In this document: positions 26,129 to 35,903 of the stretch, in pieces | Layout of the letters: each line of letters begins with the position of its first letter | Numbering within the stretch: position 1 is the stretch's first letter | Assembly: GCF_014117325.1 (NCBI RefSeq) | Contig: NZ_CP059732.1 | Span: 7,081,001 to 7,145,000 of the forward strand | Length of the DNA stretch: 64,000 bases | Reading direction: 5' to 3' | Source of the DNA: Spirosoma foliorum | Lineage (GTDB): Bacteria; Bacteroidota; Bacteroidia; Cytophagales; Spirosomataceae | Notes under the pieces: generated by a model | What the model was told of the DNA's origin: nothing | The model's database searches: none | What the model saw: only the letters and a program-made list of their open reading frames with translations | Translations under genes and position numbers: made by a program

Positions 26129-26219
26129 ATGATCGTTCGATGTAGACAGGTAAAGCTGTCTTATTTTCGGCTTATGCATTTGGCTTATCTAGATAAGCTA
26201 CTCAAACGCATAACTCGTT

Positions 26220-28100
26220 ATGACCTCTTTATTTTTTCGGCTTACATCCCTTCTGTTCCTGCTTCATTTCGTTGCTATAGGGCAGGTCGATCATCTGGCT
26301 AAAGCCAATAAACTTCCCGCCCACCCGCGATTATTGTTGTTGAAAGGCGAAGAAGAAGCCATTAAACAGACCATTAGTGCTGATAAAACCTGGGGTAATT
26401 TGAACCAGGCGATTCTGAACGAATGCGATGCCTTGCTCGACAAACCTTCCCTAGAACGGATAAAGATTGGGCGACGCTTGCTCGACAAATCCAGAGAAGG
26501 CTTACGGCGGGTATTTTATCTAGCCTACGCCTGGCGATTCACCCATCAGGAAAAGTACCTGAAACGAGCGGAACAGGAACTACTAGCTTTATCTGCTTTT
26601 GACGACTGGAATCCGACCCACTTTCTGGATGTGGCCGAAATGACAATGGCCGTTTCGATTGGTTACGATTGGCTTTACAACGACTTATCCGAACAGTCGA
26701 GGTCGATTATCAAAGATGCTATTTTGAAAAAAGGGATTGAACCCTCTTTAGATTCGAAATACAATAGCTGGCTAAAAGCGACGCACAACTGGAATCAAGT
26801 CTGTAATGCCGGGATGGCTTATGGCGCGCTGGCCATTTATGAAGATCAACCCGAACTAGCCAAAAGCATCATTAATCGAGCAATCGAATCGGTTGTGTTG
26901 CCTATGGGCGATTACAGCCCAAACGGAGCTTATCCAGAAGGATATAGTTATTGGGGCTACGGCACCAGTTTTAATGTGATGCTCATCAGCGCTGTTGACA
27001 AAGCCTTCGGAACCGATTTCGGCCTGACCAATGAACCGGGATTTCTGAAAACGGCGGGCTATCTGGAAAACATGACTGGCCCCTCCGGGAATGCCTTTAA
27101 CTATTCCGATTCGGGTTTATCTGGTGAATTACAACCCGCCATGTTCTGGTTTGCTCAAAAATCGAAAGACCCTTCTTTACTGTGGGTTGAACGAAGTCGG
27201 TTACAAACGAATGACCCGAAGAAGCATGTTAAGAATCGACTGCTGCCGGCCATTATGCTTTGGAGCAACGGCGTAAGCATGAATGCGATTGCCGAACCGA
27301 AATCTAGCATGTGGGTTGGAGAAGGTCGTAACCCGGTAGCGCTTATGCGCACTTCCTGGTCCGATCCGGCGGCAATTTATGTCGGGTTAAAAGCGGGTAG
27401 TCCGTCGGTAAACCACGCGCACATGGATATTGGCTCGTTTGTAATGGAAGCCGATGGTGTGCGTTGGGCAATGGATTTCGGGATGCAGGAGTATGAGTCG
27501 TTAGAATCGAAAGGCGTGGATTTGTGGAATAGCAAGCAGGATTCGCAACGTTGGCAGATTTTCCGGTACAACAATTTCGTGCATAATACGCTCACAATAA
27601 ACAACGGATTGCAACGGGTTGCGGGAAAAGCCGCCATCACGCATTATTCCAATACGCCGATGTTCATGAATGCGACCACTGATTTAACGGATGTCTACAA
27701 AGAGTCATTGGCAAACGTAAACCGGGGTGTCGCTATCCTGGATAAATCGTATGTAATCATCCGGGATGAACTCGAAACGCCATCCACCGAAACCACTGTT
27801 CGATGGACAATGCTTACTCCGGCTACAGTAACTCTTACGGGTAACAAAGCGGAATTGACTAAAGATGGCAAGAAACTAATTTTACAAGTTGACGAGCCCG
27901 CTCGTGTCGAATTAAAAACCTGGACAACCAATCCACCTCATGAGTACGATGCGCCCAATCCGGGAACCACTTTGGTTGGGTTTGAAATAACGCTGCCCGC
28001 CAATACGAAAACGGCGCTTACGGTACGATTAGTCCCTGAAAAATCGGTTAACCAAGCCGCTAAAAAAGTACCGCCATTAGCGCAATGGCCGAGCAAGTAG
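26220..28100 (+). CDS. Secreted heparinase II/III-like polysaccharide lyase
   Basis: 626 residues with a signal peptide (MTSLFFRLTSLLFLLHFVAIGQ). The N-terminal alpha/alpha toroid (about 60-340) contains THNWNQVCNAGMAYGALAI and PNGAYPEGYSYWGYGT, which match the active-site Asn and Tyr/Glu regions of heparinase II/III-type lyases; the C-terminal beta-sandwich region has NHAHMDIGSFVMEADG (from 398) with the conserved histidines. These enzymes cleave uronic-acid polysaccharides by beta-elimination in the periplasm. Whether this one acts on alginate, heparin-like or other glycans cannot be told; there is no polysaccharide utilisation locus around it. The 626-residue length is normal. Confidence 0.88.
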   Translation: MTSLFFRLTSLLFLLHFVAIGQVDHLAKANKLPAHPRLLLLKGEEEAIKQTISADKTWGNLNQAILNECDALLDKPSLERIKIGRRLLDKSREGLRRVFYLAYAWRFTHQEKYLKRAEQELLALSAFDDWNPTHFLDVAEMTMAVSIGYDWLYNDLSEQSRSIIKDAILKKGIEPSLDSKYNSWLKATHNWNQVCNAGMAYGALAIYEDQPELAKSIINRAIESVVLPMGDYSPNGAYPEGYSYWGYGTSFNVMLISAVDKAFGTDFGLTNEPGFLKTAGYLENMTGPSGNAFNYSDSGLSGELQPAMFWFAQKSKDPSLLWVERSRLQTNDPKKHVKNRLLPAIMLWSNGVSMNAIAEPKSSMWVGEGRNPVALMRTSWSDPAAIYVGLKAGSPSVNHAHMDIGSFVMEADGVRWAMDFGMQEYESLESKGVDLWNSKQDSQRWQIFRYNNFVHNTLTINNGLQRVAGKAAITHYSNTPMFMNATTDLTDVYKESLANVNRGVAILDKSYVIIRDELETPSTETTVRWTMLTPATVTLTGNKAELTKDGKKLILQVDEPARVELKTWTTNPPHEYDAPNPGTTLVGFEITLPANTKTALTVRLVPEKSVNQAAKKVPPLAQWPSK

Positions 28101-28117
28101 TAAGGAACTACGCTCTT

Positions 28118-29386
28118 CTAAAACCGCTCATGAATTTCTTTCAACAGCTCCCCCGTTCGTCGGCGCATTTCGCTTACTGTCTGGGTGAAGTTGTTATGCA
28201 TAATACTGAAGTAGAGCGTCTTGCCCGAATGCGTCAGCACATAACCACTTAAATTATAGACGCCCGTCATAGAGCCCGATTTGGCAAAAATATAAGGCTT
28301 ACCATCCATCGCTATACTTCGTAACGTACCCGATTGTCCAGCAGCTGGCAGCAACGCAAATAATCGTTGTCGAGGTACTTTCGCATCAATACGACCGAGT
28401 AAGTCAATCAGCACGTTGGGCGTAAAAACGTTGTAGCGTGACAGGCCCGATCCATCGACCCATCTGGCCGAAGTAGTTGGTAAGTGCAACACACTATCAG
28501 TCATTCTGCGTAGTTCAGTCGCCGGCGTAAGAGTAGTGGACCCGCGCTCAGCTGATACCATAAACAGTACCTGTTCGGCAAACTGATTATCACTTACAAA
28601 TAGCATCCGTTTGTAAAGCGAATCTGTCACAGAACCCCGTAATAGCCTGGCTATCGGTGTTAGGGGACGATTTATAACACCGACAGGGCGGTGCAATGTA
28701 TCGGATAAGAGCTGGGTCACTAACTCTGTCGACCACCGAAATGGTACGTCCTGCTGATTAGACTTATTACCATTTGTCTTAACAAATTGATTTGTATATT
28801 CCGATCGCTTAACACTGTTAACTCCAGATTTATCATTTGAATTAATCTGTACACTATCAGCAAATCGGCGAGGATTAGTTTGTCCATTCCGAAATCGAAC
28901 TACATTTCCATAAATGGGTAGTGAAGCTAACTCAGGGGAATAATCGTCGCTATAGTCATCCCATGCCCAGCCTGGCCCGAAGCGCGGACCGTTATAATTC
29001 GAGGGCGAAAAGAACAACTTTTCGGGGCGTTTTCGTAGAAAAGCTAACGCGCTCGTATCGGGTAAATCAGGATGGAGTAATAAGGGGTTTCCGGTGCCCC
29101 AGAAAATCAGCGAATCACCACTGGTAACATAGCGTAGTGTAGGCAACGAATCGGGCAAGGAGAACAATCCCGCGTAAAAACTAAACAGTTTCGTGTTCGA
29201 TGCGGGGATGAATGGTTTATCGGCATTGTATTGAATCAACGCCTTTTTCTGAATGGGGTCGTAGAGCGCGACGCCCGTAAAATGATCTGTATAGATTGGG
29301 TTCGTTCGTAAATCACGACTGATGCGACGGGCAGGAGAACAACCTAAAACAATACAGGCAAAGGCGAGCGGAAACAATGCTTTCAT
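28118..29386 (-). CDS. dacB: D-alanyl-D-alanine carboxypeptidase/endopeptidase (PBP4 type, peptidase S13)
   Basis: 422 residues with the three penicillin-binding motifs: SNTK (S63, K66), SDN (265-267) and KSG (369-371). The N-terminus is a lipoprotein signal, with LGC and the lipidated cysteine at residue 16, so it is anchored to a membrane face in the periplasm. PBP4-type enzymes trim pentapeptides and cut cross-links in peptidoglycan. Residues 75-200 form the extra domain of this class, here shorter than in E. coli DacB, in line with other Bacteroidota. The gene starts 18 bp after the stop of the upstream T9SS protein gene, so the two are likely co-transcribed. Confidence 0.93.
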   Translation of the reverse strand: MKALFPLAFACIVLGCSPARRISRDLRTNPIYTDHFTGVALYDPIQKKALIQYNADKPFIPASNTKLFSFYAGLFSLPDSLPTLRYVTSGDSLIFWGTGNPLLLHPDLPDTSALAFLRKRPEKLFFSPSNYNGPRFGPGWAWDDYSDDYSPELASLPIYGNVVRFRNGQTNPRRFADSVQINSNDKSGVNSVKRSEYTNQFVKTNGNKSNQQDVPFRWSTELVTQLLSDTLHRPVGVINRPLTPIARLLRGSVTDSLYKRMLFVSDNQFAEQVLFMVSAERGSTTLTPATELRRMTDSVLHLPTTSARWVDGSGLSRYNVFTPNVLIDLLGRIDAKVPRQRLFALLPAAGQSGTLRSIAMDGKPYIFAKSGSMTGVYNLSGYVLTHSGKTLYFSIMHNNFTQTVSEMRRRTGELLKEIHERF

Positions 29387-29403
29387 ACACAGACTTATGT
29401 GAA

Positions 29404-32049
29404 TTACTTTGCAATAATAACCTTCTTCGTCTGTATCGAGTCGCCTACTTTCAATTGCATCAAATACAAGCCTGCGGGCAATTGCCCAACATCAAGTTGC
29501 TCACTAATCTGTTTCCCGTTTACTTTCAGGGTCAATTGCCGAATGGTCTGTCCAGTTAGGCTGCTAATCGTCAGTCCGAGTTCGGAAATTGGTTTTAGTA
29601 GTTCAGCTTCCAGTTGCATCGCCCCATTGCTTACCGGGTTCGGATATAGCTTAAATGAGCCTTCACGAATAGGTTCTTCAGCTAATACTAACGGAACGAG
29701 CGTTTGAATAAACAGGTTGTCTATAGCCCATCCCCATCCGTACGAGAGTGGATCGGCAAACAAACGAAATCGGATCATGAGTTGATCACCGGCCTTGAAA
29801 CCCGTCGTTTGATTCAATAACGGTATTTCCCGTCGTCGATACATAGCCGGAAAGCCGCCCGCTTTGGAGTTTTTCTCACTACGCAAACCCGTTACTAAGT
29901 CGCTGTTATAGGCTGTTAACCATTCCGTTCGGGCATTTGCGCTATAGGCATCTAGCAGCGGTTTCCAGGTTTGGCCATTATTGCTGGAGCCTTCGACCAC
30001 AACGTAGTCATAAAAATTATTATCACCCAGCCCACTACCCGTCGCACCCGGCTCAACCAGTACAATTTCATCGAATCGAATAACAGCGCTATCAGGATTC
30101 GCTTTTATCCGAATCGGCGTTAGCAACGTGTAGTCGTAGTTACTTTGCGATTGAAAATCAGTGCCATTCGGATACGGATGCATTGAATGAATAGCCCCAT
30201 CACCAAAACTGGCTGGCGTGGTGACCGTAAATCCATAGCCCGCAAAATCGCTGGCCGTTGCTGCATCATTGAAGGTATTCACATATTGATCGCGTACCGC
30301 TTTTGTAGCTACAACCGTAAGCTGATAGAAACCGGTCGACGGATTAGTAGTCTGATTTTTAGCCCGAGAACCATCCTGCGCAACAATTCGATAGGTGATC
30401 TTGTCGCCAACTTTCAGTGAGTTCGCTGGAAAATTAATTCGATTGACGTAAACACTGTCGTACGTATAATTGCCGATCGTCAATCGATTATAGCTTAGTG
30501 GTAATGCTGGCTGCGATACGCCATTGATCTGGTAATCAATATAAGCACTAGAAATACCCGCCCGATCATCAGCTATCCGGGCATAAATTGGTAAACTATC
30601 GGCAACGGCTGTCGAGAAAATACTCGTTTTTGCGGGCGCGTACTGAATAGTTGGCGGCACATTGTCGGGGCCGATCTTAACATGATTCCAAATCTGCCCT
30701 CCCGCGAGTTGCTTTCCCGGATTTGAAAACGTCCGGCCCGACGCATCCTGCACCTGAAAATAATACCAGATATCACCCTGTGCCTGAGCAGCTGGCAATG
30801 TGTACTGATAGGTATCGGTGGTGCCAATACGAATTAAGCTAACAGCTGTAGCCACCGAATCAGTGGCGGTTGGCGCAGTTTTACGATAAAATAAGCGCAT
30901 TGAACCTGCTATCAATGTTGTGTCGCTAATGATACGTGTGCTAAATACCAGGTCTTTAGCATCTTCTGTATTCGCGATTGGATCATGCAGTACCGACGTT
31001 GTTTTCCATTCCAGATCGGAGAAGAATTTCAGTACATTGATCCCCGGCGAATGAATCGACTCGGCAAGGCCCAACTTCGGTGTCATGAGCGAGTTAACAT
31101 TGCCAGGAGGGTATGTATCCTCATCTAAGTGGTAGATACTGGAAGCCCGCGAAAACGTAGATTTAGCATGCACCCTGAGTTTCTGTCCTGTGGTTTGTTG
31201 CAAAACCGCACCATTCAGAAACAGATCATTCCCTGTTAGCTGGCGATTCAACGGAATGGAGTTATTCGGAAAAACATCCTGCGAGGTTACCAACCGTCTT
31301 TTCGGCCCACCAGCTCCCCCTGTTTCAATAAAGCAATCATAAATCGAGGGTAGAGCCGCCAGATATTGCCCATTGTTCATGTCGCCGGGAAAATCCGTAA
31401 CGTTGAAAAAGCCGATGAACCCCAATCCGTGCGCCAGTTCGTGTAGTACGACCGTCACCATATCGGTTTGCCCCGCGGGTGTTAGCCCATCTGTGCCAAA
31501 ATACCACTGATTATTCCGGTTGAAATCTGCAACAATATCAGCTTCATTAAGGCCATTTAAGTCTTTATGAGCAATTTTTTCAGCCAGCGCAATCGGGTAA
31601 AAGGCGGTTGCTTTCTGCCCTCCGTCGAAATTATAGCGGTAAGACGTCGGTCCAGCCGAACCTAATAAATTGGGTTCATCCGATACCCAATTAGCCTGAA
31701 TTCGGATTGGTACCGAAGAGACAATTAGCGTAGACCAGATGTCGACCGCATATTGAAAGGCTTTTTGGGCCTCTTGTGTAAAGTTGGTGTACGTAACAAT
31801 AAACTGGGCCGTTTGAGGGGCCAAGCGCCCAGATGAACTTTGTCTTTTCAGAAAAGCCTCGGGAGCGGGTACTCTTGAGAAAGCGTCACGGTCGTCTTTA
31901 TAGTACTTAATTTTAGTTCCGGCGATGGATAAACTAAGCGGGTATGTTGCTGCTGCGCTTGGTGTGGATGAGCCAACTTTCTGAGCAAACACGGGATTTA
32001 ACAGCATCCTAACCGCGAATAGTACTACCAGCAACTTCCCGTAGTTCAT
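29404..32049 (-). CDS. Secreted zinc metalloprotease-like protein with T9SS C-terminal sorting domain
   Basis: 881 residues with signal peptide MNYGKLLVVLFAVRMLLNPVFAQ. A zincin motif HELAHGLGF (203-211) gives two zinc ligands and the catalytic glutamate; the metzincin third histidine six residues after the second is absent (Gly213), so another residue must complete the site. Beta-sandwich modules follow (residues 370-800, including a segment FNDAATASDFAGYGF resembling a jelly-roll domain), and the last 80 residues begin LYPNPVSNG and end MQLKVGDSIQTKKVIIAK, a type A sorting domain read by the type IX secretion system. The product is therefore expected at the cell surface or outside, degrading proteins. 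Confidence 0.88.
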   Translation of the reverse strand: MNYGKLLVVLFAVRMLLNPVFAQKVGSSTPSAAATYPLSLSIAGTKIKYYKDDRDAFSRVPAPEAFLKRQSSSGRLAPQTAQFIVTYTNFTQEAQKAFQYAVDIWSTLIVSSVPIRIQANWVSDEPNLLGSAGPTSYRYNFDGGQKATAFYPIALAEKIAHKDLNGLNEADIVADFNRNNQWYFGTDGLTPAGQTDMVTVVLHELAHGLGFIGFFNVTDFPGDMNNGQYLAALPSIYDCFIETGGAGGPKRRLVTSQDVFPNNSIPLNRQLTGNDLFLNGAVLQQTTGQKLRVHAKSTFSRASSIYHLDEDTYPPGNVNSLMTPKLGLAESIHSPGINVLKFFSDLEWKTTSVLHDPIANTEDAKDLVFSTRIISDTTLIAGSMRLFYRKTAPTATDSVATAVSLIRIGTTDTYQYTLPAAQAQGDIWYYFQVQDASGRTFSNPGKQLAGGQIWNHVKIGPDNVPPTIQYAPAKTSIFSTAVADSLPIYARIADDRAGISSAYIDYQINGVSQPALPLSYNRLTIGNYTYDSVYVNRINFPANSLKVGDKITYRIVAQDGSRAKNQTTNPSTGFYQLTVVATKAVRDQYVNTFNDAATASDFAGYGFTVTTPASFGDGAIHSMHPYPNGTDFQSQSNYDYTLLTPIRIKANPDSAVIRFDEIVLVEPGATGSGLGDNNFYDYVVVEGSSNNGQTWKPLLDAYSANARTEWLTAYNSDLVTGLRSEKNSKAGGFPAMYRRREIPLLNQTTGFKAGDQLMIRFRLFADPLSYGWGWAIDNLFIQTLVPLVLAEEPIREGSFKLYPNPVSNGAMQLEAELLKPISELGLTISSLTGQTIRQLTLKVNGKQISEQLDVGQLPAGLYLMQLKVGDSIQTKKVIIAK

Positions 32050-32541
32050 AGGTATTTATAGTGATTCATCTGCTGCAAGTTTCACTTCAAAACGACCATT
32101 AGCAAATGGGCGTCCTAAAAATGATCGTACAACAGTTATTCATCAGCAGGCGGAATATACAACTACCCAGCCTGTTTCGGTGAACAAGCTAGGCAGTTGT
32201 AAACTACGTTGCTGTGATTATTCAGAATCGTCTCCTCGGTCTGTGAGGACACAGACCGAGGAGACACACATCTTTTGAGCCTGCTCGAAACTCCATTAGG
32301 AGTGCCCTGTCAATAGAAAACAAAGGATTGTCCATAACCCCAAGCGCCGTAGGTGCAACCTATATAGCCCAAATTAGGTCGCACCTACGGCGCTTAGAAA
32401 TCTTTGTAAGCGACAATAACTATTGACAGGACGCCCTTACAGGGCTGATTAGCTATGTCAGAGATGTGTTTATACTCTAAGTGAGGACACAAGCCGAGGA
32501 AATCGGCAGGCCCAATTTGTTGATTAATAAGTTCAAATCAA
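32050..32541. repeat. 490-bp intergenic region rich in hairpins
   Basis: No gene seen. Contents: an imperfect 16-bp hairpin (32159-32200); a perfect 16-bp hairpin (32230-32245/32250-32265); a nested element whose outer arms CCTGTCAATAG/CTATTGACAGG (32306-32316, 32420-32430) enclose a 21-bp-arm hairpin (32342-32362/32375-32395) containing GCACCTACGGCGCTT; and a diverged direct copy of GTGAGGACACA..CCGAGGA (32243 and 32481). Some act presumably as msrB terminators. Confidence 0.75.
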
Positions 32542-32949
32542 TTACTCAGAATCAGCCGTTTTCTTCAGCACAAGCGAAACCGAATTCAGGCAATAGCGCA
32601 TGCCGGTAGGCGGAGGGCCATCATTGAACACATGCCCGAGGTGAGCGTCGCATACATTGCATAACACTTCAACCCGATGCATCCCGTAACTATAATCTTT
32701 TTCCAGCCGAATTCGATCAGCCTCGATGGGCTCTGTAAAACTCGGCCAACCCGTACCCGACTCAAACTTGGTTGTTGATTCGAATAACTCGGTACCACAG
32801 CAAACGCAGGCATAGAGGCCGGGGTCGTGGGCTTCGCAGTATTCACCCGAGAAAGGTCGTTCGGTACCTTTTCCCCGTGCCACTCGATATTGTTCCGGCG
32901 TCAGGATTTCCTGCCATTCCGCATCGGATTTGATAACTTTCTGAAGCAT
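32542..32949 (-). CDS. msrB: Peptide-methionine (R)-S-oxide reductase
   Basis: 135 residues from ATG 32949. Structural zinc ligands C48/C51 (CVCCG) and C97/C100 ([10 protein letters not shown]), substrate region GTGWPSF (66-72) and catalytic C120 in RYCLNSVSL are all present. The enzyme reduces methionine-R-sulfoxide in proteins using thioredoxin. A start twelve codons earlier is unlikely since the -7 motif TACGTTTG overlaps it. The length is that of a single-domain cytosolic MsrB. Confidence 0.96.
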   Translation of the reverse strand: MLQKVIKSDAEWQEILTPEQYRVARGKGTERPFSGEYCEAHDPGLYACVCCGTELFESTTKFESGTGWPSFTEPIEADRIRLEKDYSYGMHRVEVLCNVCDAHLGHVFNDGPPPTGMRYCLNSVSLVLKKTADSE

Positions 32950-32982
32950 AATTGTTGTTGCTACTGATTGCAGATTTGCGCA

Positions 32983-32990
32983 CAAACGTA
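32983..32990 (-). promoter_or_regulatory. -7 promoter motif TACGTTTG of msrB
   Basis: TAnnTTTG on the minus strand, 33 bases upstream of the ATG at 32949. No good -33 partner at standard spacing. Confidence 0.55.
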
Positions 32991-33037
32991 AAACGCAATC
33001 TCGCTGATTTGTGTTTCAGGCGTAAATTTGTAGAAAG

Positions 33038-33095
33038 GTATCTGGTTTATAGTGTTTGCGTTTTGCTGACGCGAACCATACCATAAACCAGATAC
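33038..33095. repeat. Intergenic inverted repeat with GCTGACGCG core, upstream of recQ
   Basis: Arms GTATCTGGTTTAT (33038-33050) and its exact reverse complement (33083-33095); the 32-base loop contains TTTGCTGACGCGAACC, the core shared with other elements in the window. A TAAATTTG (33023-33030) just before it could be the recQ promoter, which would place the hairpin in the recQ 5' leader. Confidence 0.75.
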
Positions 33096-33112
33096 AATAA
33101 ACGATAAACACA

Positions 33113-35026
33113 TTGACCACCCGGCAGATATTACAACAGTTTTGGGGATACACCAACTTCCGACCGATGCAGGAAGATGTTGTGAATACAGTGCTGGATC
33201 GACAGGACTCGCTGGTGTTGATGCCTACGGGTGGTGGTAAATCCATCTGCTTTCAGGTACCAACGCTGGCCATGAAAGGCGTTTGTATTGTGGTCACACC
33301 CCTCATTGCCCTGATGAAAGATCAGGTTGAGCAGCTTCGTAAACGGGGCATTCCGGCAGCAGCCATTTATTCGGGCATGCACTACCGGGAAATCGATACA
33401 ACGCTCGACAATTGCATTTACGGTAATACCAAATTCCTATATGTCTCTCCCGAACGGCTTCGAACCGAAATCGTTATCGAGCGGGTCAAACAGATGACGG
33501 TTTGTCTTTTAGCCGTTGATGAAGCGCACTGTATTTCGGCTTGGGGATACGACTTTCGGCCACCTTATCTGCAAATCGCCGAATTTAGAGAGCTCATTCC
33601 AGACACGCCGATTATTGCGCTCACCGCTTCGGCCACGCCTGACGTTCAGAAAGATATCGTTGAAAAGCTGGCCCTAAAAGACCCCGCTATCTTTCGACAA
33701 ACCTTTGCCCGGCCTAATCTTTCTTACTCGGCAGTACTTGAAGAAAACAAAGACGCAAGATTACTCCGCGCCTTACAAAACGTACCGGGCTGCGGCATTG
33801 TGTATGTGCGTAGCCGCAGGCAAACGCAGAAAGTAGCGCAGTGGCTAAACAGGCAGGATATTTCGGCCGATTTTTACCATGCAGGACTAACAACTCAGCA
33901 GCGGGCTGAAAAACAGGATGCCTGGATTCAGAATCAGACTCGGGTCATGGTGGCAACCAATGCGTTCGGCATGGGTATCGACAAGCCCGATGTACGCATT
34001 GTAATTCATTTAGATGTTCCCGATTCGCTCGAAGCCTACTATCAGGAAGCAGGTCGGGCTGGGCGCGATGGGCAAAAAGCTTATGCGCTGATGCTCTACA
34101 CACCAGACGATCTGGAAAGTCTGCGCTTCCGAACTGAGCAGCTTTATCAGCCCCTTGAGATGTTGCGTCGAGTTTATCAGGCATTGGCAAACTACACGGC
34201 AGTACCCGTCGGCGGGGGTGAATTTGCTAGCTACGACTTCGATCTGGGCGCATTTTCGGCTACATTTAGTCTGCCCCCGCAGGAGACTCACTATGCGCTT
34301 AAGCAATTGCAACTGGAAGGCTTTATTCAGCTGAATGAAAATTATTTTCATCCATCACGGCTAACAATCGTTCTGGACAATCGGCAATTGTATGAATTTC
34401 AGGTTCTGCACTCGCGCTTCGATTCATTTCTTAAACTACTTCTGCGCGTCTACGGGGGTGAGCTATTTACCGATTTCATTACAATCTCCGAATCGACGCT
34501 GGCAAGAAGTTTCATGATTAATCAAAGCGAAATTGAGCAGTTGCTAACGCAGCTTCATGAACGCAATGTGGTTATTTATGAAAAACAAAAAGACAAACCT
34601 CAGCTAACATTTTTGACTCCTCGTTTCGATGCACCTTCGTTGCCCGTTAACATCCAGGAACTGAATCGGCGGAAGGAATTAGCCATGCGAAAAGTGCAGG
34701 CAGCCATTCTGTATACCGAGCACCAAACGCAGTGCCGCACCCGATTGCTTCAGGCTTATTTCGGTGAAAAACCGGGCGACGCTTGTGGCATCTGTGACAA
34801 TTGTCTCAAAAAGAAAAAATCAGCCGAAACGGCCACAGCAGCCGTACGTGAGCAAGTCCGTGATTACGTCGCACTAGCAAATGGGCCAGGCGTATCCCCG
34901 AAACAATTGGCTCACCATTTCGCCCAAACCGATGCCGATTCGCTGGCTCAAATCGTGAAACTGATGCTGGCCGAAGAGGAAATCCGGTACAACAAAAACG
35001 GAAATTTGACGCTAAATCTTGGGTAA
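33113..35026 (+). CDS. recQ: ATP-dependent DNA helicase RecQ (short form without HRDC)
   Basis: 637 residues. Start is TTG at 33113: the next in-frame ATG is residue 19, inside the conserved RPMQED motif 0, so TTG is needed. Helicase motifs: PTGGGKS (38-44), VDEAHCISAWGYDFRPPY (DEAH 136-139), ALTASAT, and QEAGRAGRDG. The RecQ zinc-binding region follows, CRTRLLQAYFGE..CGICDNC at about 541-565. After it there is only a short helical region, so the HRDC domain of E. coli-type RecQ is lacking. RecQ unwinds recombination and replication intermediates 3' to 5'. Bacteroidota commonly carry both a long and a short RecQ; this is the short one. Confidence 0.93.
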   Translation: MTTRQILQQFWGYTNFRPMQEDVVNTVLDRQDSLVLMPTGGGKSICFQVPTLAMKGVCIVVTPLIALMKDQVEQLRKRGIPAAAIYSGMHYREIDTTLDNCIYGNTKFLYVSPERLRTEIVIERVKQMTVCLLAVDEAHCISAWGYDFRPPYLQIAEFRELIPDTPIIALTASATPDVQKDIVEKLALKDPAIFRQTFARPNLSYSAVLEENKDARLLRALQNVPGCGIVYVRSRRQTQKVAQWLNRQDISADFYHAGLTTQQRAEKQDAWIQNQTRVMVATNAFGMGIDKPDVRIVIHLDVPDSLEAYYQEAGRAGRDGQKAYALMLYTPDDLESLRFRTEQLYQPLEMLRRVYQALANYTAVPVGGGEFASYDFDLGAFSATFSLPPQETHYALKQLQLEGFIQLNENYFHPSRLTIVLDNRQLYEFQVLHSRFDSFLKLLLRVYGGELFTDFITISESTLARSFMINQSEIEQLLTQLHERNVVIYEKQKDKPQLTFLTPRFDAPSLPVNIQELNRRKELAMRKVQAAILYTEHQTQCRTRLLQAYFGEKPGDACGICDNCLKKKKSAETATAAVREQVRDYVALANGPGVSPKQLAHHFAQTDADSLAQIVKLMLAEEEIRYNKNGNLTLNLG

Positions 35027-35029
35027 GTA

Positions 35030-35114
35030 AATGGATAATGAATAATGAATAATGTAAAATGGGTATAGACTAACGATCAACTCATCATACATTATTCATT
35101 TTACATTATCCATT
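35030..35114. repeat. Inverted repeat with AATG-type short-unit arms after recQ
   Basis: AATGGATAATG (35030-35040) pairs with 35104-35114 and AATGAATAATG (35044-35054) with 35090-35100, around a 35-base loop. It is 3 bp after the recQ stop. Confidence 0.75.
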
Positions 35115-35245
35115 CCCGTGACTCTAGTCTCTCAAAGTTGTCATTTATCCCACAACCGTGCAGTTTGTCCCTTTGAGTTGGAGGGTCGGTTGAAGGCTTT
35201 TATGTTTGTGCTGTCGAACCAAACGAACATAAACCTGCATAACTC

Positions 35246-35704
35246 ATGAAAACGATTATCGCCACAATCATCACGATCGGACTACTTATTTCAAATCTTG
35301 CTAAACCTTGTTTCGCTCAAACTGCAACTCCAGCTTCAAACGGCGCAACCTACTCATTGACCGTTGTCGTACACAACGTGAACACACGATCGGGCAAACT
35401 GTATATTGGCCTGGCTAATAATCAGGCAACGTTCACCGGCGAATCATTTCAGCGAAAAGTAATTGATGTGACCCCTTCGGGCGAGCTTACTACCGTTTTC
35501 GAAGGTTTGCCAACCGGGAAGTATGCGATTCGTCTATTTCAGGATTTGAACGGAAATCAGAAAATGGATTTTTCAGGACAGATGCCGTCCGAACCCTTCG
35601 GCTTCTCGAATGTCTCGATGCTCATGGGGCCACCTGATTTCGATCAATCGGCCATTGAATTGAACGAGAATAAAAGCATTCGGGTACGCGTGATGGAGAT
35701 GTAA
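35246..35704 (+). CDS. Secreted DUF2141 protein
   Basis: 152 residues with a signal peptide (MKTIIATIITIGLLISNLAKPCFAQ). The mature part has the DUF2141 pattern: LTVVVHNVNTRSGKLYIGL near the start, FEGLPTGKYAIRLFQDLNGNQKMD in the middle, and EPFGFSN. DUF2141 proteins are small periplasmic or secreted beta-sandwich proteins of unknown function in Bacteroidota and Proteobacteria. The DLNGNQKMD stretch resembles a calcium-binding loop, as in many family members. It is a single-gene unit between recQ and the trp leader. Confidence 0.88.
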   Translation: MKTIIATIITIGLLISNLAKPCFAQTATPASNGATYSLTVVVHNVNTRSGKLYIGLANNQATFTGESFQRKVIDVTPSGELTTVFEGLPTGKYAIRLFQDLNGNQKMDFSGQMPSEPFGFSNVSMLMGPPDFDQSAIELNENKSIRVRVMEM

Positions 35705-35738
35705 ATAAAACCTTTGCGTTAAAAAAATGGATCAGGCC

Positions 35739-35770
35739 TTGATCGGTATAAAACAAACGCTTTATATTTG
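35739..35770 (+). promoter_or_regulatory. Probable promoter of the trp operon
   Basis: TTG (35739-35741), 21 bases, then TATATTTG (35763-35770), a perfect TAnnTTTG. Transcription would begin near 35777, giving a leader RNA of about 220 nt before trpE that holds the attenuator. Confidence 0.75.
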
Positions 35771-35846
35771 TGGCGCAGAGGGGCTAAAGGTTGCGAAGAC
35801 ATCCGCCTTCCCTTCCTGATACAAAGATAAAGCGAGTTAGAAACTC

Positions 35847-35903
35847 ATGAATAATACAGTTAACAACAACATTTGGTGGTGGCATTCTTCTCAACAGGGA
35901 TGA
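35847..35903 (+). CDS. trpL: trp operon leader peptide with three consecutive Trp codons
   Basis: ATG at 35847 opens an 18-codon ORF, MNNTVNNNIWWWHSSQQG, ending TGA at 35901-35903. Three adjacent TGG codons (35874-35882) are very unlikely by chance and lie exactly where ribosome stalling would control the downstream RNA pairing. Trp-deficient ribosomes would stop there; translating ribosomes would run to the TGA, which overlaps strand 2 of the attenuator. It is in the leader between the operon promoter and trpE. This is the layout of classical ribosome-mediated attenuation; the product itself has no known function. Confidence 0.9.
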   Translation: MNNTVNNNIWWWHSSQQG

